Of a stretch of 64,000 bases of DNA, positions 17,939-27,114 are shown piece after piece. Numbering within the stretch: position 1 is the first letter of the stretch; every line of letters begins with the position of its first letter. The notes beneath the pieces were generated by a model, which made no database searches, had not been told where the DNA came from, and saw nothing but the letters and a program-made list of their open reading frames with translations. Source of the stretch: an uncultured Bacilli bacterium (GTDB lineage: Bacteria; Bacillota_I; Bacilli_A; RF39; UBA660); assembly GCA_934130545.1 (NCBI GenBank), contig CAKOYD010000006.1:21397-85396 (forward strand), in the 5' to 3' direction. The translations under genes and the position numbers were made by a program.

Positions 17939-20483
17939 AAAGAACTACCCCCAATCCTACTATCATACAAGTTATACTAATTACTGTATATAATTTACTT
18001 TCGTTAGCAATAGTATTTGGTACTTCAACTATTTGTTCATTTGTTAAAGTAGCCTTAACTATCTCTCCATTTTCTTTTATTTCAAACTCTACAATTTCAT
18101 CAGTAATTTGATAACCTTTTGCACTTTCTTTCTCAATAATATGTCCTTTTCCTATAAATAAATCTTTAATAATAATTTGCCCGTTTTCATCAGTAAGTCC
18201 TGAAAATATCAAAGTAGATTCTATTGTTCCATCTTCAAGTTCTTTATCTGAATAGATTTCTATTAAAGTATTTGGAATAGGTTTACTACTTACTAAATCG
18301 GTTTTAGTAAATTCTAATGTACCTTTTTTGTAATAGTTTTGAAGTTCTACATCTTTAATTATTTCTTTTGTATATTGGTCTTTATACTTTAATTCAAAAG
18401 TGTATAACTTATCATCTAATATATGATTTTTTTCGGTAGTTTTTTCTTTTAGGTAATATTTTCCTAACTCTAATCCGTCAATAGTTGCCTTTCCATCAAC
18501 AGTAATAACAGTTGTTATTAACTCATCTTTTGAATATTTTTTCTTACCACTAACATAAATATCTTCATTAGCATATAATTCAAGTTCTACTTCACTTAAT
18601 AATATTTTTTCATATTCAAAAGTGTTATTTCCTATTACTAATTTTTCTCCATATTTAGTAATATTTATTTTACCTTTTACTCGTTCGTTAGCAAACTTAA
18701 CGACTAATAAAGCGCCATAATCTTTATCAACTATTATTTCACTACCATCTCCAATATGAATTGGCATTGTTTCACTATTCCATACATAACCATCTAATAC
18801 TTGATCTTCTACTTCTTCAAGCAAGAAATCTCCAACCAAGTTTGCAGGGGTAATAATTACACCATTTTTATCAGTTTCATACTCACATACTTTTTTAGCT
18901 GTTGGATATGTTATAGTTTGGCATACATACTCATTTGTACTTGCATCTTTAATTCTAAACTTTATACCTGCTTTTGTAATTACCTCTCCTGTTTCTTTAT
19001 CAGTCTTAATAACTTTTAATTTTGCTTCAATAGGTGCATTACTAATTAGTTTATAAATATCACTTCCTGAATTTTCGTTTACTTCTACTTCAAAGTCTTT
19101 AACTTTTTCGTAGTTTGGAGTTGAAGTAATTTGCTTGAAAGTGTATTTTCCGTAAGGCAATTTTATTTTTGCATATCCTTTGTCATCTGTTGTAATACTA
19201 CTTACTAAACAAGTTTTTCCACTTCTTAATAATGGACTAAGATTACAATTATTTAAGTAAATATCAAATGTTATATTAGGTTCTCCTTTTAATATTCCTG
19301 TACTACTACTTGCAAATGTTTTAAATAATATAATATCTGCATCAATAACCTTTTCATATACTTCTACATTAGCAATTAAATTATCTTTATCCACAGTAAA
19401 TAAATATTTATTATTTGTATCTAATGTATAACCTTTACTAGGTGATATTTCTTTTAAATAAAACTCTCCCAGTGATGGTAAATAATCACTTATTCCATAA
19501 CCATTATCATCAGTAGTGATTTCTCCAACTAATTCATCATTTGAATCATATATACCATATTTTGCTCCTCCAAGTGTTGCATTTCCTTGTGGAATATTAT
19601 TTTTAGTTTCACTATCTACTTTATAGATTTCTACTTTTCCACCAACTGATTCTAACTCAATATTCATAGGAATAGGATCAGCATTTCCAACTCGCATCAC
19701 ATTTTGTGAGTGATTAGAATAATAAACAACAGGTGGAGTTGTCCAATATGATAGTTTCTTAACTAATTTAACTTTAACATTCTCTATTGAATTAGATGTT
19801 ATTGTTAGTGTATTACCATTTATACTTGCAGTACCATTTTCCACAGATGATACTTTAAAATCACTTAATACACTATTGCTATCAGTAATATCTATACTTT
19901 TTCCAATAGGTAATTTTACATCATCAAGATTAAATTCGGGTTTTGTATAATGTTTTGCTAATATACTTTCCATTTCTGCTATTTCACTAGCAAACTTATT
20001 TGGCAAATCTTTTCCATTTAGAGTGTCTGTAAACACAATTCTTGATGTAGGATCTGCTGTTCTCCATATCATAACTTGTGCAATTATATACCACTTTTGC
20101 GCAGAATGGTCATAGCTATTATCTTTGTATTGATAACCATAGTACGCTAAAAGTGATATTCTTTGCCATTGCTTTTCTGTCATATTAAGAACTACTGCAA
20201 AATCGCTTCGTGCTATATTATAATATGGTAAGTTATTATCTATATCAACAAATGGTTGTAAGCAATATACAAACTTATTGTCTTCACTTCTTCTAATAAA
20301 ATTGGCTTGATGATAATTAATGTATCCGTCTTTCCTATATTTTTTAATATAAACATCGGCTATCTTTTCTGATGGCCAAATAGCTTCTCCCGTGTATTGT
20401 TCGGCTTTAACCTTCGTAATGCCAAAAAATATTGTTAAAAAAAGTATGCCAATCATAGCATACAAAGTTCTTTTATTTTTCAT
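17910..20483 (-). CDS. Surface adhesin with thioester and CnaB domains
   Basis: The ATG at 20483, after AGGAAGGAAAG, gives 857 residues starting with a signal peptide (KNKRTLYAMIGILFLTIFF). A thioester-type domain follows: FVYCLQPFVD supplies the Cys and IIAQVMIWR the Gln of a possible Cys-Gln thioester for covalent host binding. About five CnaB-type beta domains come next (starting near 290, 395, 490, 600 and 720), each opening with the Lys-containing strand typical of isopeptide-linked repeats (KVEIYKVDSET, LKVIKTDKETG, INITKYGEK, LEFTKTDL). The C-terminus has a variant sorting signal VPNTIANES, a hydrophobic stretch and KKNKRK. It is probably a stalk adhesin exposed on donor cells that may help mating contact. 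Confidence 0.85.
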   Translation of the reverse strand: MKNKRTLYAMIGILFLTIFFGITKVKAEQYTGEAIWPSEKIADVYIKKYRKDGYINYHQANFIRRSEDNKFVYCLQPFVDIDNNLPYYNIARSDFAVVLNMTEKQWQRISLLAYYGYQYKDNSYDHSAQKWYIIAQVMIWRTADPTSRIVFTDTLNGKDLPNKFASEIAEMESILAKHYTKPEFNLDDVKLPIGKSIDITDSNSVLSDFKVSSVENGTASINGNTLTITSNSIENVKVKLVKKLSYWTTPPVVYYSNHSQNVMRVGNADPIPMNIELESVGGKVEIYKVDSETKNNIPQGNATLGGAKYGIYDSNDELVGEITTDDNGYGISDYLPSLGEFYLKEISPSKGYTLDTNNKYLFTVDKDNLIANVEVYEKVIDADIILFKTFASSSTGILKGEPNITFDIYLNNCNLSPLLRSGKTCLVSSITTDDKGYAKIKLPYGKYTFKQITSTPNYEKVKDFEVEVNENSGSDIYKLISNAPIEAKLKVIKTDKETGEVITKAGIKFRIKDASTNEYVCQTITYPTAKKVCEYETDKNGVIITPANLVGDFLLEEVEDQVLDGYVWNSETMPIHIGDGSEIIVDKDYGALLVVKFANERVKGKINITKYGEKLVIGNNTFEYEKILLSEVELELYANEDIYVSGKKKYSKDELITTVITVDGKATIDGLELGKYYLKEKTTEKNHILDDKLYTFELKYKDQYTKEIIKDVELQNYYKKGTLEFTKTDLVSSKPIPNTLIEIYSDKELEDGTIESTLIFSGLTDENGQIIIKDLFIGKGHIIEKESAKGYQITDEIVEFEIKENGEIVKATLTNEQIVEVPNTIANESKLYTVISITCMIVGLGVVLYVSKKNKRK

Positions 20484-20510
20484 TTTTATCTTTCCTTCCT
20501 TTTCTAAAAT

Positions 20511-20531
20511 AAAAAAAGCACTCAATAGTGC
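20511..20531 (-). terminator. Hairpin with T-run before the adhesin gene
   Basis: Reverse-strand stem GCACT/AGTGC (20518-20531, 4-base loop) is followed by seven Ts and then the AGGAAGG ribosome binding site of the adhesin gene. It begins next to the stop codon of the upstream 190-residue gene. It resembles an intrinsic terminator that would reduce adhesin expression by read-through control. Confidence 0.6.
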
Positions 20532-21104
20532 CTAGAATAACTTAATCATTTCTCCTAAATATCTACCTGATGGACTATTTATTGTGGAACAAGAAAATCC
20601 CATTCCTGTACTTTCTCCATACTTTATACAAGCATTAAAACAAGCATCTTCACTACCATATTCCTCAATAGAAAAATCAATTTTCGCCCATTTCCACATC
20701 GGTTTATTGTAGTATTCATCTTCACTCATTCCAAGTTCTTCCCAAACATTAATTTCTTTTGTTTCTTCTTGTTTAGGTTGACTAATAGCATTATTTTTAA
20801 CTTGTTCTTGTTGCTCTGGCACAGTTTGTTTAGGAACACTAACTTCTTGCTTATTTTCCACTTCTTCTTGTTTAATTTCTTTATCCACAATTTCTGTTGA
20901 TAAATCTTTTTCAGTTGAAACAATCTCGTTTTCTTCTAATCTCTCATTTTGAGTAATACTTTCAACTTCCTTTTGTTCTTCATACTCAACTTGAATTGAT
21001 TTCATTTCATCTTGATTTGGAATTGCTTGACCATTAAAAGCACTACCAACTCCAATTACAAGACTTATTACTACAAAAGCTATAAAAATTCGTATTAATT
21101 TCAT
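20532..21104 (-). CDS. Secreted Cys-containing protein of the adhesin module
   Basis: This 190-residue protein starts with a signal peptide or anchor (LIRIFIAFVVISLVIGVGSA), followed by a disordered Glu/Gln/Lys-rich linker (residues 30-125) and a compact C-terminal domain with three cysteines (ACFNACIKYG, FSCST). The last domain could carry a disulfide, but no family is recognised. It is the first gene of the adhesin-sortase unit and has its own promoter. Confidence 0.7.
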   Translation of the reverse strand: MKLIRIFIAFVVISLVIGVGSAFNGQAIPNQDEMKSIQVEYEEQKEVESITQNERLEENEIVSTEKDLSTEIVDKEIKQEEVENKQEVSVPKQTVPEQQEQVKNNAISQPKQEETKEINVWEELGMSEDEYYNKPMWKWAKIDFSIEEYGSEDACFNACIKYGESTGMGFSCSTINSPSGRYLGEMIKLF

Positions 21105-21131
21105 TTCACATCACTCCTTTTCTTTGCACTT

Positions 21132-21160
21132 AATGTAGCACATTCTAACTATTTTGTCAT
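21132..21160 (-). promoter_or_regulatory. Promoter of the adhesin-sortase module
   Basis: Reverse-strand -35 ATGACA (21155-21160) and -10 TACATT (21132-21137) are 17 bases apart, ending 28 bases before the start of the secreted Cys protein, which has an AAAGGAGTGATG ribosome binding region. Both hexamers are imperfect, so strength is uncertain. Confidence 0.5.
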
Positions 21161-21253
21161 ATCTACTAATTATTTCTTTTTCAGTTAGTAATAATAGTTA
21201 GTATTTTTTTAGGGGAGATTGTAAGAGGGGTCTTTTTGTCAAAAATACTCCCA

Positions 21254-22222
21254 CTATCTCTCCTGACTTTCTTTTTCTTTCTTTTTTTGCAACCACCTCC
21301 CATAAAAACTCACTGCCTTAACAACATAATCTTCCTTTTCTTCATTCGTAGTTAAATTAGTTGGGAGTACATTATTTAACTTTTCCATATTAACTTTTAG
21401 AGTTTGTACTTGATTAGGTTTTTCTTGCTCTAAAATCGTTTCCATATACTCTCTCGTAAGTCTATTATCTTTACTTAATCTTTTAAAATCTTGTGCTTGT
21501 GATAATGATGGAGTACATACAAAACATTCCATAATATCTAAAAGTTCCTTTTGTTCTTCTTCTTTCAAATACGATATTTCAACTGCCGGTCTAAATGCCA
21601 TACTTGGAGATAATTTCAAAACATCATTATCTACCATTTGAAGTATTTGAGGTATTAGTTCGGTAAGTCGTATATATCTATGTACTTGTCTAGCACTTTC
21701 GTTGTTTTCCATACCTATTATATCAACAGTTTTTAACTTGTCGCCCATTGGGCAAGAAGTTATATTTTTACCTTGATGACTTAATGCTTCCATTTTTAGT
21801 TTATAAGCAAATGCTTTCTCACTTGGTAATATCTTCTCCCTTTGCAAATTACTATCTACCATTATGATAGTTGCCTCATCATCAGTTAAATCTCTTACTA
21901 TACAAGGTATTGTTTCTAGTCCTGCTAACTGACTTGCGAACTTTCTACGATGTCCTGAAATCATTTCGTATTTACCATTTTTCTTTGGTCTTACTAATGT
22001 AGGAACTAACACTCCATTTTCTGTAATACTTTCAGCCATTTGTTTCATTTCTTCGTTATTTATTACTTTAAATGGATGTTTAGGGAAGTCATCAATATCA
22101 CTTAAACTTATATTCACTACTTTTTCTTTATTTTTATCATCTCTCTGTTCTTGTGTTGAGAACAAGTCATCATCTAGCAAAATCTTTGGTAGAGGCATTT
22201 TTGTATCTCTCTTTACCACCAT
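21254..22222 (-). CDS. parB: ParB-family partition protein
   Basis: The ATG at 22222, with GGGAGGTG upstream, gives 322 residues. The N-terminal ParB/Srx-like domain (about 40-130) includes the nucleotide-binding box YEMISGHRRKFAS and the DSNLQREKILPSEKA segment; a central helix-turn-helix domain and a C-terminal dimerisation region follow. It should bind a parS-like site and, with ParA, stabilise the circular ICE. Its start lies 53 bases inside the end of parA. Confidence 0.85.
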   Translation of the reverse strand: MVVKRDTKMPLPKILLDDDLFSTQEQRDDKNKEKVVNISLSDIDDFPKHPFKVINNEEMKQMAESITENGVLVPTLVRPKKNGKYEMISGHRRKFASQLAGLETIPCIVRDLTDDEATIIMVDSNLQREKILPSEKAFAYKLKMEALSHQGKNITSCPMGDKLKTVDIIGMENNESARQVHRYIRLTELIPQILQMVDNDVLKLSPSMAFRPAVEISYLKEEEQKELLDIMECFVCTPSLSQAQDFKRLSKDNRLTREYMETILEQEKPNQVQTLKVNMEKLNNVLPTNLTTNEEKEDYVVKAVSFYGRWLQKKKEKESQER

Positions 22223-23000
22223 CCAACACCTCCCTTGCAAATAATGAATACGACTCTGCTACTTTACTACTCTTATCATACGAGAATATACTTTCCCCAC
22301 AGGATGTTGACTTGGCAACATTAACTGCCATAGGTATTTGGGTATTGTAAATCTTAACTTTACTCCCATAATTTTCTTGTAATTCTAATCTTACCTGACT
22401 AGGTAAAGTAGTTCTTTTATCTACTAATGTTAATAATACTCCATCTACCATTAGGTTAGGGTTTATCTGTTTTCGTACTCTTGAAATTGTTTGTAAAAAC
22501 TGTCCCATACCTTTGGCTGCTAAAAACTGTGTTTGAACCGGAATAATTACTTTATCGGCACATGCTAGTGCATTTATTGTTATCATTCCTAAACTAGGCA
22601 TACAGTCTATTAAAATATAATCATACTTATCTTTATATTTAGATAATGTATTTCTCATAACACTTTCTCTACTCATTACATTAACAAGTCCTACCTCTAA
22701 TTGTGATAAGTCTAAATTAGATGGTATTAAATCAACATTTTCATTATGATGTAATATTACACTATCAACATTTATGTTGTCATCTCTAATAGTGGCACTC
22801 ATCACATCTGCTAATGTAGTTTCTATTTGGTCTAAATCATTCCATCCCATACAAGTAGTTAAATCTCCCTGTGGATCGGCATCTACCAATAGAACTTTAT
22901 TTCCTTCTTTTGCTAATGCTACACCCAAATTAAAAGTGGTAGTTGTTTTTCCAACTCCACCTTTTTGATTAGCAATAGCATATATCTTACAATTATTCAC
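22170..23000 (-). CDS. parA: ParA/Soj-family partition ATPase
   Basis: This 276-residue ATPase has the deviant Walker A motif NQKGGVGKTTTTFNLG at residues 10-25, the DADPQGDLTTC block, and the Walker B-like DYILIDCMPSLGM near 125. Length and motifs match Soj-type ParA proteins. It is directly downstream of the integrase gene on the same strand (26-base gap), suggesting the excised form of the element is actively retained in the host. Confidence 0.93.
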   Translation of the reverse strand: MNNCKIYAIANQKGGVGKTTTTFNLGVALAKEGNKVLLVDADPQGDLTTCMGWNDLDQIETTLADVMSATIRDDNINVDSVILHHNENVDLIPSNLDLSQLEVGLVNVMSRESVMRNTLSKYKDKYDYILIDCMPSLGMITINALACADKVIIPVQTQFLAAKGMGQFLQTISRVRKQINPNLMVDGVLLTLVDKRTTLPSQVRLELQENYGSKVKIYNTQIPMAVNVAKSTSCGESIFSYDKSSKVAESYSLFAREVLDGGKERYKNASTKDFAR

Positions 23001-23026
23001 TTTTTCTCTCCCTTCTTTTATGTTAA

Positions 23027-24304
23027 TTATGTTAAATTAAGTCCTATACTTTCAAACTTTTCTACTGTATCTGACTCCATTTTAGTAGTAACCTTTACAT
23101 ATATATCATAAGTCGTTCTTATATTACTATGCCCTAATCTTTTTGATACCGCTTTAATATCAGCACCTGCCTCAATTAACCTAGTTGCGTGAGTATCTCT
23201 AAAGTCGTGAAATCTACAAGGTATTCCTAATTCATAATGAATTACTTTAAATGGATATTTACAACTATCTGTACCTTCAAAAACTCCATTCTTTTTTAAA
23301 AAAACTAATTTTACTTCTTCTAATGGTACTTCTAATTCTGCATAAGCATTTATTATCTTTGTTTCCGGTTTATTATTGTAAGGATTATTAACAATTTTCT
23401 TATAATGTTTCATATAAGTATCACCATAATCTTTTCTATTTTGTATTTGCTCTTCTTTATATTGTTTTAAAGCATTCAATAAAGTATCTCCAATTTCAAT
23501 AGTTCTATAACTACCCTTTGTTTTACAAGTTCCAAAATACCAAACAGTTGCTGAATTTCCACTTATTAGTCTATTTTTTGTACCACCAGCTTGATTTTTC
23601 TTTAAAATATTTTTATTAACTGTTATAGTTCTTTTTGCAAAATCAATGTCATCCCAAGTTAATCCAAAAACTTCTGATACTCTTAATCCTGTATAATAAG
23701 CAGTCAAAAAAGCATAATATACACAACGATTATTAGAAAATCTTTCTAATATTTTTTCTACTTCTTCATTCGATAATATATAAACAGGATCACTATCAGG
23801 TATATCATATTTTGGTAGTCTTACTTTTAATGATGGATTCACTTTAATAAATCCAACAACATCGGTTGCATATCCTAATGATCCTTTTAAAACTTTCAAA
23901 ACATTTTTTAGAAAATTTTTTGAAAATCCTTTTTCTAAATATATGTTATTTATAAATTCTTGAATAACTGATGTTGTTAATTGAGATAACATATAAAATC
24001 CTAATTTAGGTTTTATATGATTTTTCATAATATTTTGATATGCCTGAATTGTATGATATTTTAAGTTTATTTCACAATGTTCTTTCATCCAATAATCTAA
24101 ATAATCGCTATAAGACATTTTACTTGGTTCTATACAGTGTCCCACATTTATATATTCATTGTATGCTTTTACTCCTGCCTCAATAGCTTCTGATTTGGTT
24201 TTAAATCCCGACTTGTTTTTATATTTTCTTTTACCATCAATAGATGCAATAGCAAACTGATATTGATATACCTTTCCCCTTTTCTGAACATAAACATTTC
24301 CCAT
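23027..24304 (-). CDS. int: Tyrosine integrase of the ICE
   Basis: The ATG at 24304, after GGAGGAAAAAATT, gives 425 residues; the GTG 15 bases upstream is unlikely. An N-terminal AP2-like arm-binding domain (VYVQKRGKVYQYQF) and a SAM-like core-binding domain precede the catalytic domain with Arg in TGLRVSEVFGLTW (near 206), HDFRDTHATR (near 369), and LGHSNIRTTYDIY carrying the nucleophile Tyr (near 400). It is a Tn916-Int-like enzyme that cuts and joins the element ends. The gene reads inwards from the chromosome junction, beside a set of repeated 9-mers likely to be its arm sites. Confidence 0.95.
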   Translation of the reverse strand: MGNVYVQKRGKVYQYQFAIASIDGKRKYKNKSGFKTKSEAIEAGVKAYNEYINVGHCIEPSKMSYSDYLDYWMKEHCEINLKYHTIQAYQNIMKNHIKPKLGFYMLSQLTTSVIQEFINNIYLEKGFSKNFLKNVLKVLKGSLGYATDVVGFIKVNPSLKVRLPKYDIPDSDPVYILSNEEVEKILERFSNNRCVYYAFLTAYYTGLRVSEVFGLTWDDIDFAKRTITVNKNILKKNQAGGTKNRLISGNSATVWYFGTCKTKGSYRTIEIGDTLLNALKQYKEEQIQNRKDYGDTYMKHYKKIVNNPYNNKPETKIINAYAELEVPLEEVKLVFLKKNGVFEGTDSCKYPFKVIHYELGIPCRFHDFRDTHATRLIEAGADIKAVSKRLGHSNIRTTYDIYVKVTTKMESDTVEKFESIGLNLT

Positions 24305-24334
24305 AATTTTTTCCTCCACTAATTACTTAGCAAA

Positions 24335-24363
24335 TGAAAAAATACTAGCAAATTGCTAGTATT
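24335..24363 (-). terminator. Perfect hairpin with T-run in the integrase leader
   Basis: Perfect 11-bp inverted repeat AATACTAGCAA/TTGCTAGTATT (24341-24351 with 24353-24363), followed on the reverse strand by six Ts. It ends only about 35 bases before the int start codon, leaving little room for a promoter in between. It would end transcripts coming from secA and may attenuate int. Confidence 0.75.
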
Positions 24364-24368
24364 TATTA

Positions 24369-24466
24369 TGTTTGTAAAAATGTTTGTAAATTATTTTCCT
24401 TATTTTATAAGGGTTTGAGGGCTATTTTACAAACATTATGTAATTTTTACAAACAAATTACAAACA
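24369..24466. repeat. Integrase arm-type repeats at the ICE end
   Basis: Five exact copies of TGTTTGTAA lie within 98 bases: two forward (24369, 24381) and three inverted (24427, 24447, 24458). Between the two groups lies the palindrome CCTTAT-TTT-ATAAGG (24398-24412). Part of this interval is echoed at the secA stop: CCTTATTTTAT and GGGCTATTT recur at 24514-24524 and 24525-24533. This arrangement of arms around a core is expected for a tyrosine-integrase attachment site. Confidence 0.7.
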
Positions 24467-24470
24467 TTTG

Positions 24471-24491
24471 AGGTTTTTTCAACCTTTTTTT
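24471..24491 (+). terminator. Small terminator facing secA
   Basis: A 5-bp stem AGGTT/AACCT with a 5-base loop is followed by six or seven Ts on the + strand. It would stop rightward transcripts before they run antisense into secA. The stem is short. Confidence 0.45.
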
Positions 24492-24527
24492 AGTCCTATC
24501 AAATCTCACAATCCCTTATTTTATGGG

Positions 24528-27023
24528 CTATTTGCCACAACACTGTTTGTACTTCTTACCACTTCCACAAGGACACAAATCATTCCTGCCCACTTTATCA
24601 CTCTTTGCCTGAACCTTCTTAGTCTCCTTGCCATCATTAGCAATAGTCTTCTTTACAGCTTCTTTTCTCTCAATATTTTGTCTAATCTCAGCCTTTAATA
24701 ATAACATACTAATCTCTTTATCTATCTTATTATTCATAGACTCAAACAACTCATAACCTTCAATAGTATAGGCTTGAAGTGGATTCTCATTAGCGTATCC
24801 TCTAAGACCAATACCTTCTCTTAAATGACTCATCGTACTAATATGTTCCATCCAATGACTATCTATTACCTTTAATGATATAGCTTTTTCAAACTCATCA
24901 CATATCTCTTTAGGTATATCTTTTAACTTATCTTCATAATCATTAATTACTTTCTCATCTAGTAAATCAACTATTTCACTAGTATCTTTACCCTTAATTT
25001 CTGATAAAGTAATACGATAATTCTTTAATAAATTCTCATTACTAGTCTCTACTATTTCTTCATAATCTTTATCACTAAGTGTGTTACTATCTATTAAATG
25101 TCCATAAACAATACTATGAATATAAGACTTCATATTTTCAATTACTACATCATGAATAGATTCATTATCTAATATCTCATTTCTTCTACCATACATAATC
25201 TCTCTTTGATTATTCATAACATCATCATAGTTAAGTAATTGCTTTCTTATATCAAAGTTATTACCCTCTACTTTCTTTTGCGCAGATTCAACTGATTTAG
25301 ATAACATCTTATTTTGAATAACCATATCACCAGTAAAGCCAAGACTAGCTAACATACCACGATATTTATCAGAACCAAATCTTACCATTAAATCATCTTC
25401 GAATGATACATAGAATTGTGTAAAACCAGGATCACCTTGACGACCACTACGACCTCTTAGCTGATTATCAATTCTTCTAGATTCATGTCTTTCACTACCT
25501 ATTACACATAATCCACCTAGTTCTTTAACACCTTCACCAAGTTTAATATCAGTACCACGTCCGGCCATATTAGTAGCAATTGTTACAGCGCCTTTTTCCC
25601 CGGCATGAGCAATAATTTCTGCTTCACGTGAATGGTTCTTAGCATTTAACACCTCATGTTTAATACCCTTTTTAGTTAACATTCTACTAATTAATTCACT
25701 TGTTTCAATAGCAATAGTACCAACTAATACTGGCTGTCCCGTTTTATGTCTAGTCTCTATCTCATTAACTATTGCTTTGAACTTACCTTCTTTACCAGGA
25801 TACAATAAATCAGTAGCATCTTCTCTTATAACTGGCTTATTAGTAGGTATTGTAATAACATACATGTTATATATATTTCTAAACTCTTCTTCTTCAGTTT
25901 TAGCAGTACCTGTCATACCGGATAACTTCTTATACATTCTAAAATAGTTTTGATATGTAATAGTAGCCACTGTCTTAGTTTCTTGATTAATCTTAACGCC
26001 TTCTTTAGCTTCTATAGCTTGATGTAAACCTTCAGAGAAATTTCTACCTCTCATAAGTCTACCTGTAAACTGATCAACAATAATAACTTCACCATCAGTA
26101 ACGACATAATCAACATCTTTCTTCATAAAGTAATTAGCTCTTAAAGCTTGTGTTATATGATGTAATATATTAGTATTATCAATATCATATAAGTTTCTTA
26201 AATTAAACTTCTTTTCAGCCTTTTTAGAGCCTTCATCAGTTAAATTGATACTTCTTGTTTTTTCATCTAATATATAGTCCTCATTCTCTACTAAACCTTT
26301 TACAAAATAATCAGCATCAGTATATAAATTAGCACTTTGCATAAATCCACCAGATATAATTAAAGGTGTTCTAGCTTCATCTATTAAAATAGAGTCCACT
26401 TCATCAACTATACAATAATTAAGTGGTCTTTGTACCCTATTCTCTTTCTTAACAACCATATTATCTCTTAAATAGTCAAATCCAAGTTCACTATTAGTAG
26501 TATACATAATATCACATTGATAAGCATTTCTCTTTTCACTAGGAGATAACTCTCTTAAATTAAGCCCAACAGTAAGTCCTAAAAATTCAAATATCTTACC
26601 CATCCATTCAGCATCTCTTGAAGATAAGAATTCATTTACGGTAACAATATGTACACCATTACCGGTTAAAGCATTCAAATAAGCTGGAAGAACGCAAGTT
26701 AAAGTTTTACCTTCACCTGTTTTCATCTCAGCAATATTACCATAATGAATAGCTAATCCACCAAGTAATTGACAATAAAACGGTTTCATTCCAACACATC
26801 TATAAGCTGCTTCACGACAAACTGCAAAAGCCTCTACTAAGATATCTTCTAATGTTTCACCATCTTCAAGTCTTTTCTTAAACTTTTCAGTATATCCTTG
26901 TAATTTTTTATCAGATAGTTTACTCATCTCCGGTTCTAATTCATCTATCTTCTTTGCTATAACATCAAACCTTTTTAATTCTTTATACTCATTATCAAAT
27001 AATTTTTTTAATATACTAATCAT
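24528..27023 (-). CDS. secA: Preprotein translocase ATPase SecA
   Basis: The protein is 831 residues, a normal length for SecA. It drives Sec-dependent export of proteins such as the adhesin, sortases and GerAC. Visible motifs are Walker A MKTGEGKTLTCVLPAY (near 100), DEVDSILIDEARTPLIISG, GRGTDIKLGEGV, and the C-terminal zinc motif DLCPCGSGKKYKQCC. Its own extended -10 promoter lies just upstream. The gene is followed directly by the ICE end, so prfB, the usual neighbour in Bacilli, has been displaced or moved. Confidence 0.98.
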   Translation of the reverse strand: MISILKKLFDNEYKELKRFDVIAKKIDELEPEMSKLSDKKLQGYTEKFKKRLEDGETLEDILVEAFAVCREAAYRCVGMKPFYCQLLGGLAIHYGNIAEMKTGEGKTLTCVLPAYLNALTGNGVHIVTVNEFLSSRDAEWMGKIFEFLGLTVGLNLRELSPSEKRNAYQCDIMYTTNSELGFDYLRDNMVVKKENRVQRPLNYCIVDEVDSILIDEARTPLIISGGFMQSANLYTDADYFVKGLVENEDYILDEKTRSINLTDEGSKKAEKKFNLRNLYDIDNTNILHHITQALRANYFMKKDVDYVVTDGEVIIVDQFTGRLMRGRNFSEGLHQAIEAKEGVKINQETKTVATITYQNYFRMYKKLSGMTGTAKTEEEEFRNIYNMYVITIPTNKPVIREDATDLLYPGKEGKFKAIVNEIETRHKTGQPVLVGTIAIETSELISRMLTKKGIKHEVLNAKNHSREAEIIAHAGEKGAVTIATNMAGRGTDIKLGEGVKELGGLCVIGSERHESRRIDNQLRGRSGRQGDPGFTQFYVSFEDDLMVRFGSDKYRGMLASLGFTGDMVIQNKMLSKSVESAQKKVEGNNFDIRKQLLNYDDVMNNQREIMYGRRNEILDNESIHDVVIENMKSYIHSIVYGHLIDSNTLSDKDYEEIVETSNENLLKNYRITLSEIKGKDTSEIVDLLDEKVINDYEDKLKDIPKEICDEFEKAISLKVIDSHWMEHISTMSHLREGIGLRGYANENPLQAYTIEGYELFESMNNKIDKEISMLLLKAEIRQNIERKEAVKKTIANDGKETKKVQAKSDKVGRNDLCPCGSGKKYKQCCGK

Positions 27024-27043
27024 ATTTTCACCACCATAAAATA

Positions 27044-27049
27044 ATTATA
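27044..27049 (-). promoter_or_regulatory. Extended -10 promoter of secA
   Basis: TATAAT on the reverse strand at 27044-27049 is preceded by TGG (extended -10). No good -35 is present; the upstream bases are the T-run of the yukD terminator. The secA ribosome binding site (GGTGGTGA) follows, giving a very short leader. Confidence 0.6.
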
Positions 27050-27114
27050 CCAAAAAAAAGAGAAATTAACACTATTTAACACACAATATGTGTAAATAAC
27101 GTTAATTTTCTCTT
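27050..27114 (-). terminator. Terminator after the essC-yukD genes
   Basis: Arms GTTAATTTTCTCTT (27101-27114) and AAGAGAAATTAAC (27058-27070) pair with one bulge, enclose a second small hairpin (ACACA/TGTGT) and are followed by eight or nine Ts on the reverse strand. The stem overlaps the yukD stop codon. It separates the type VII genes from secA. Confidence 0.8.

Noticed and set aside
24398..24412. Shared att core with the tRNA-Trp terminator (CCTTATTATATAAGG at 63697)
   Set aside because: The resemblance is limited to a short AT-rich palindrome explained by the terminator stem; no flanking arm repeats are shared.
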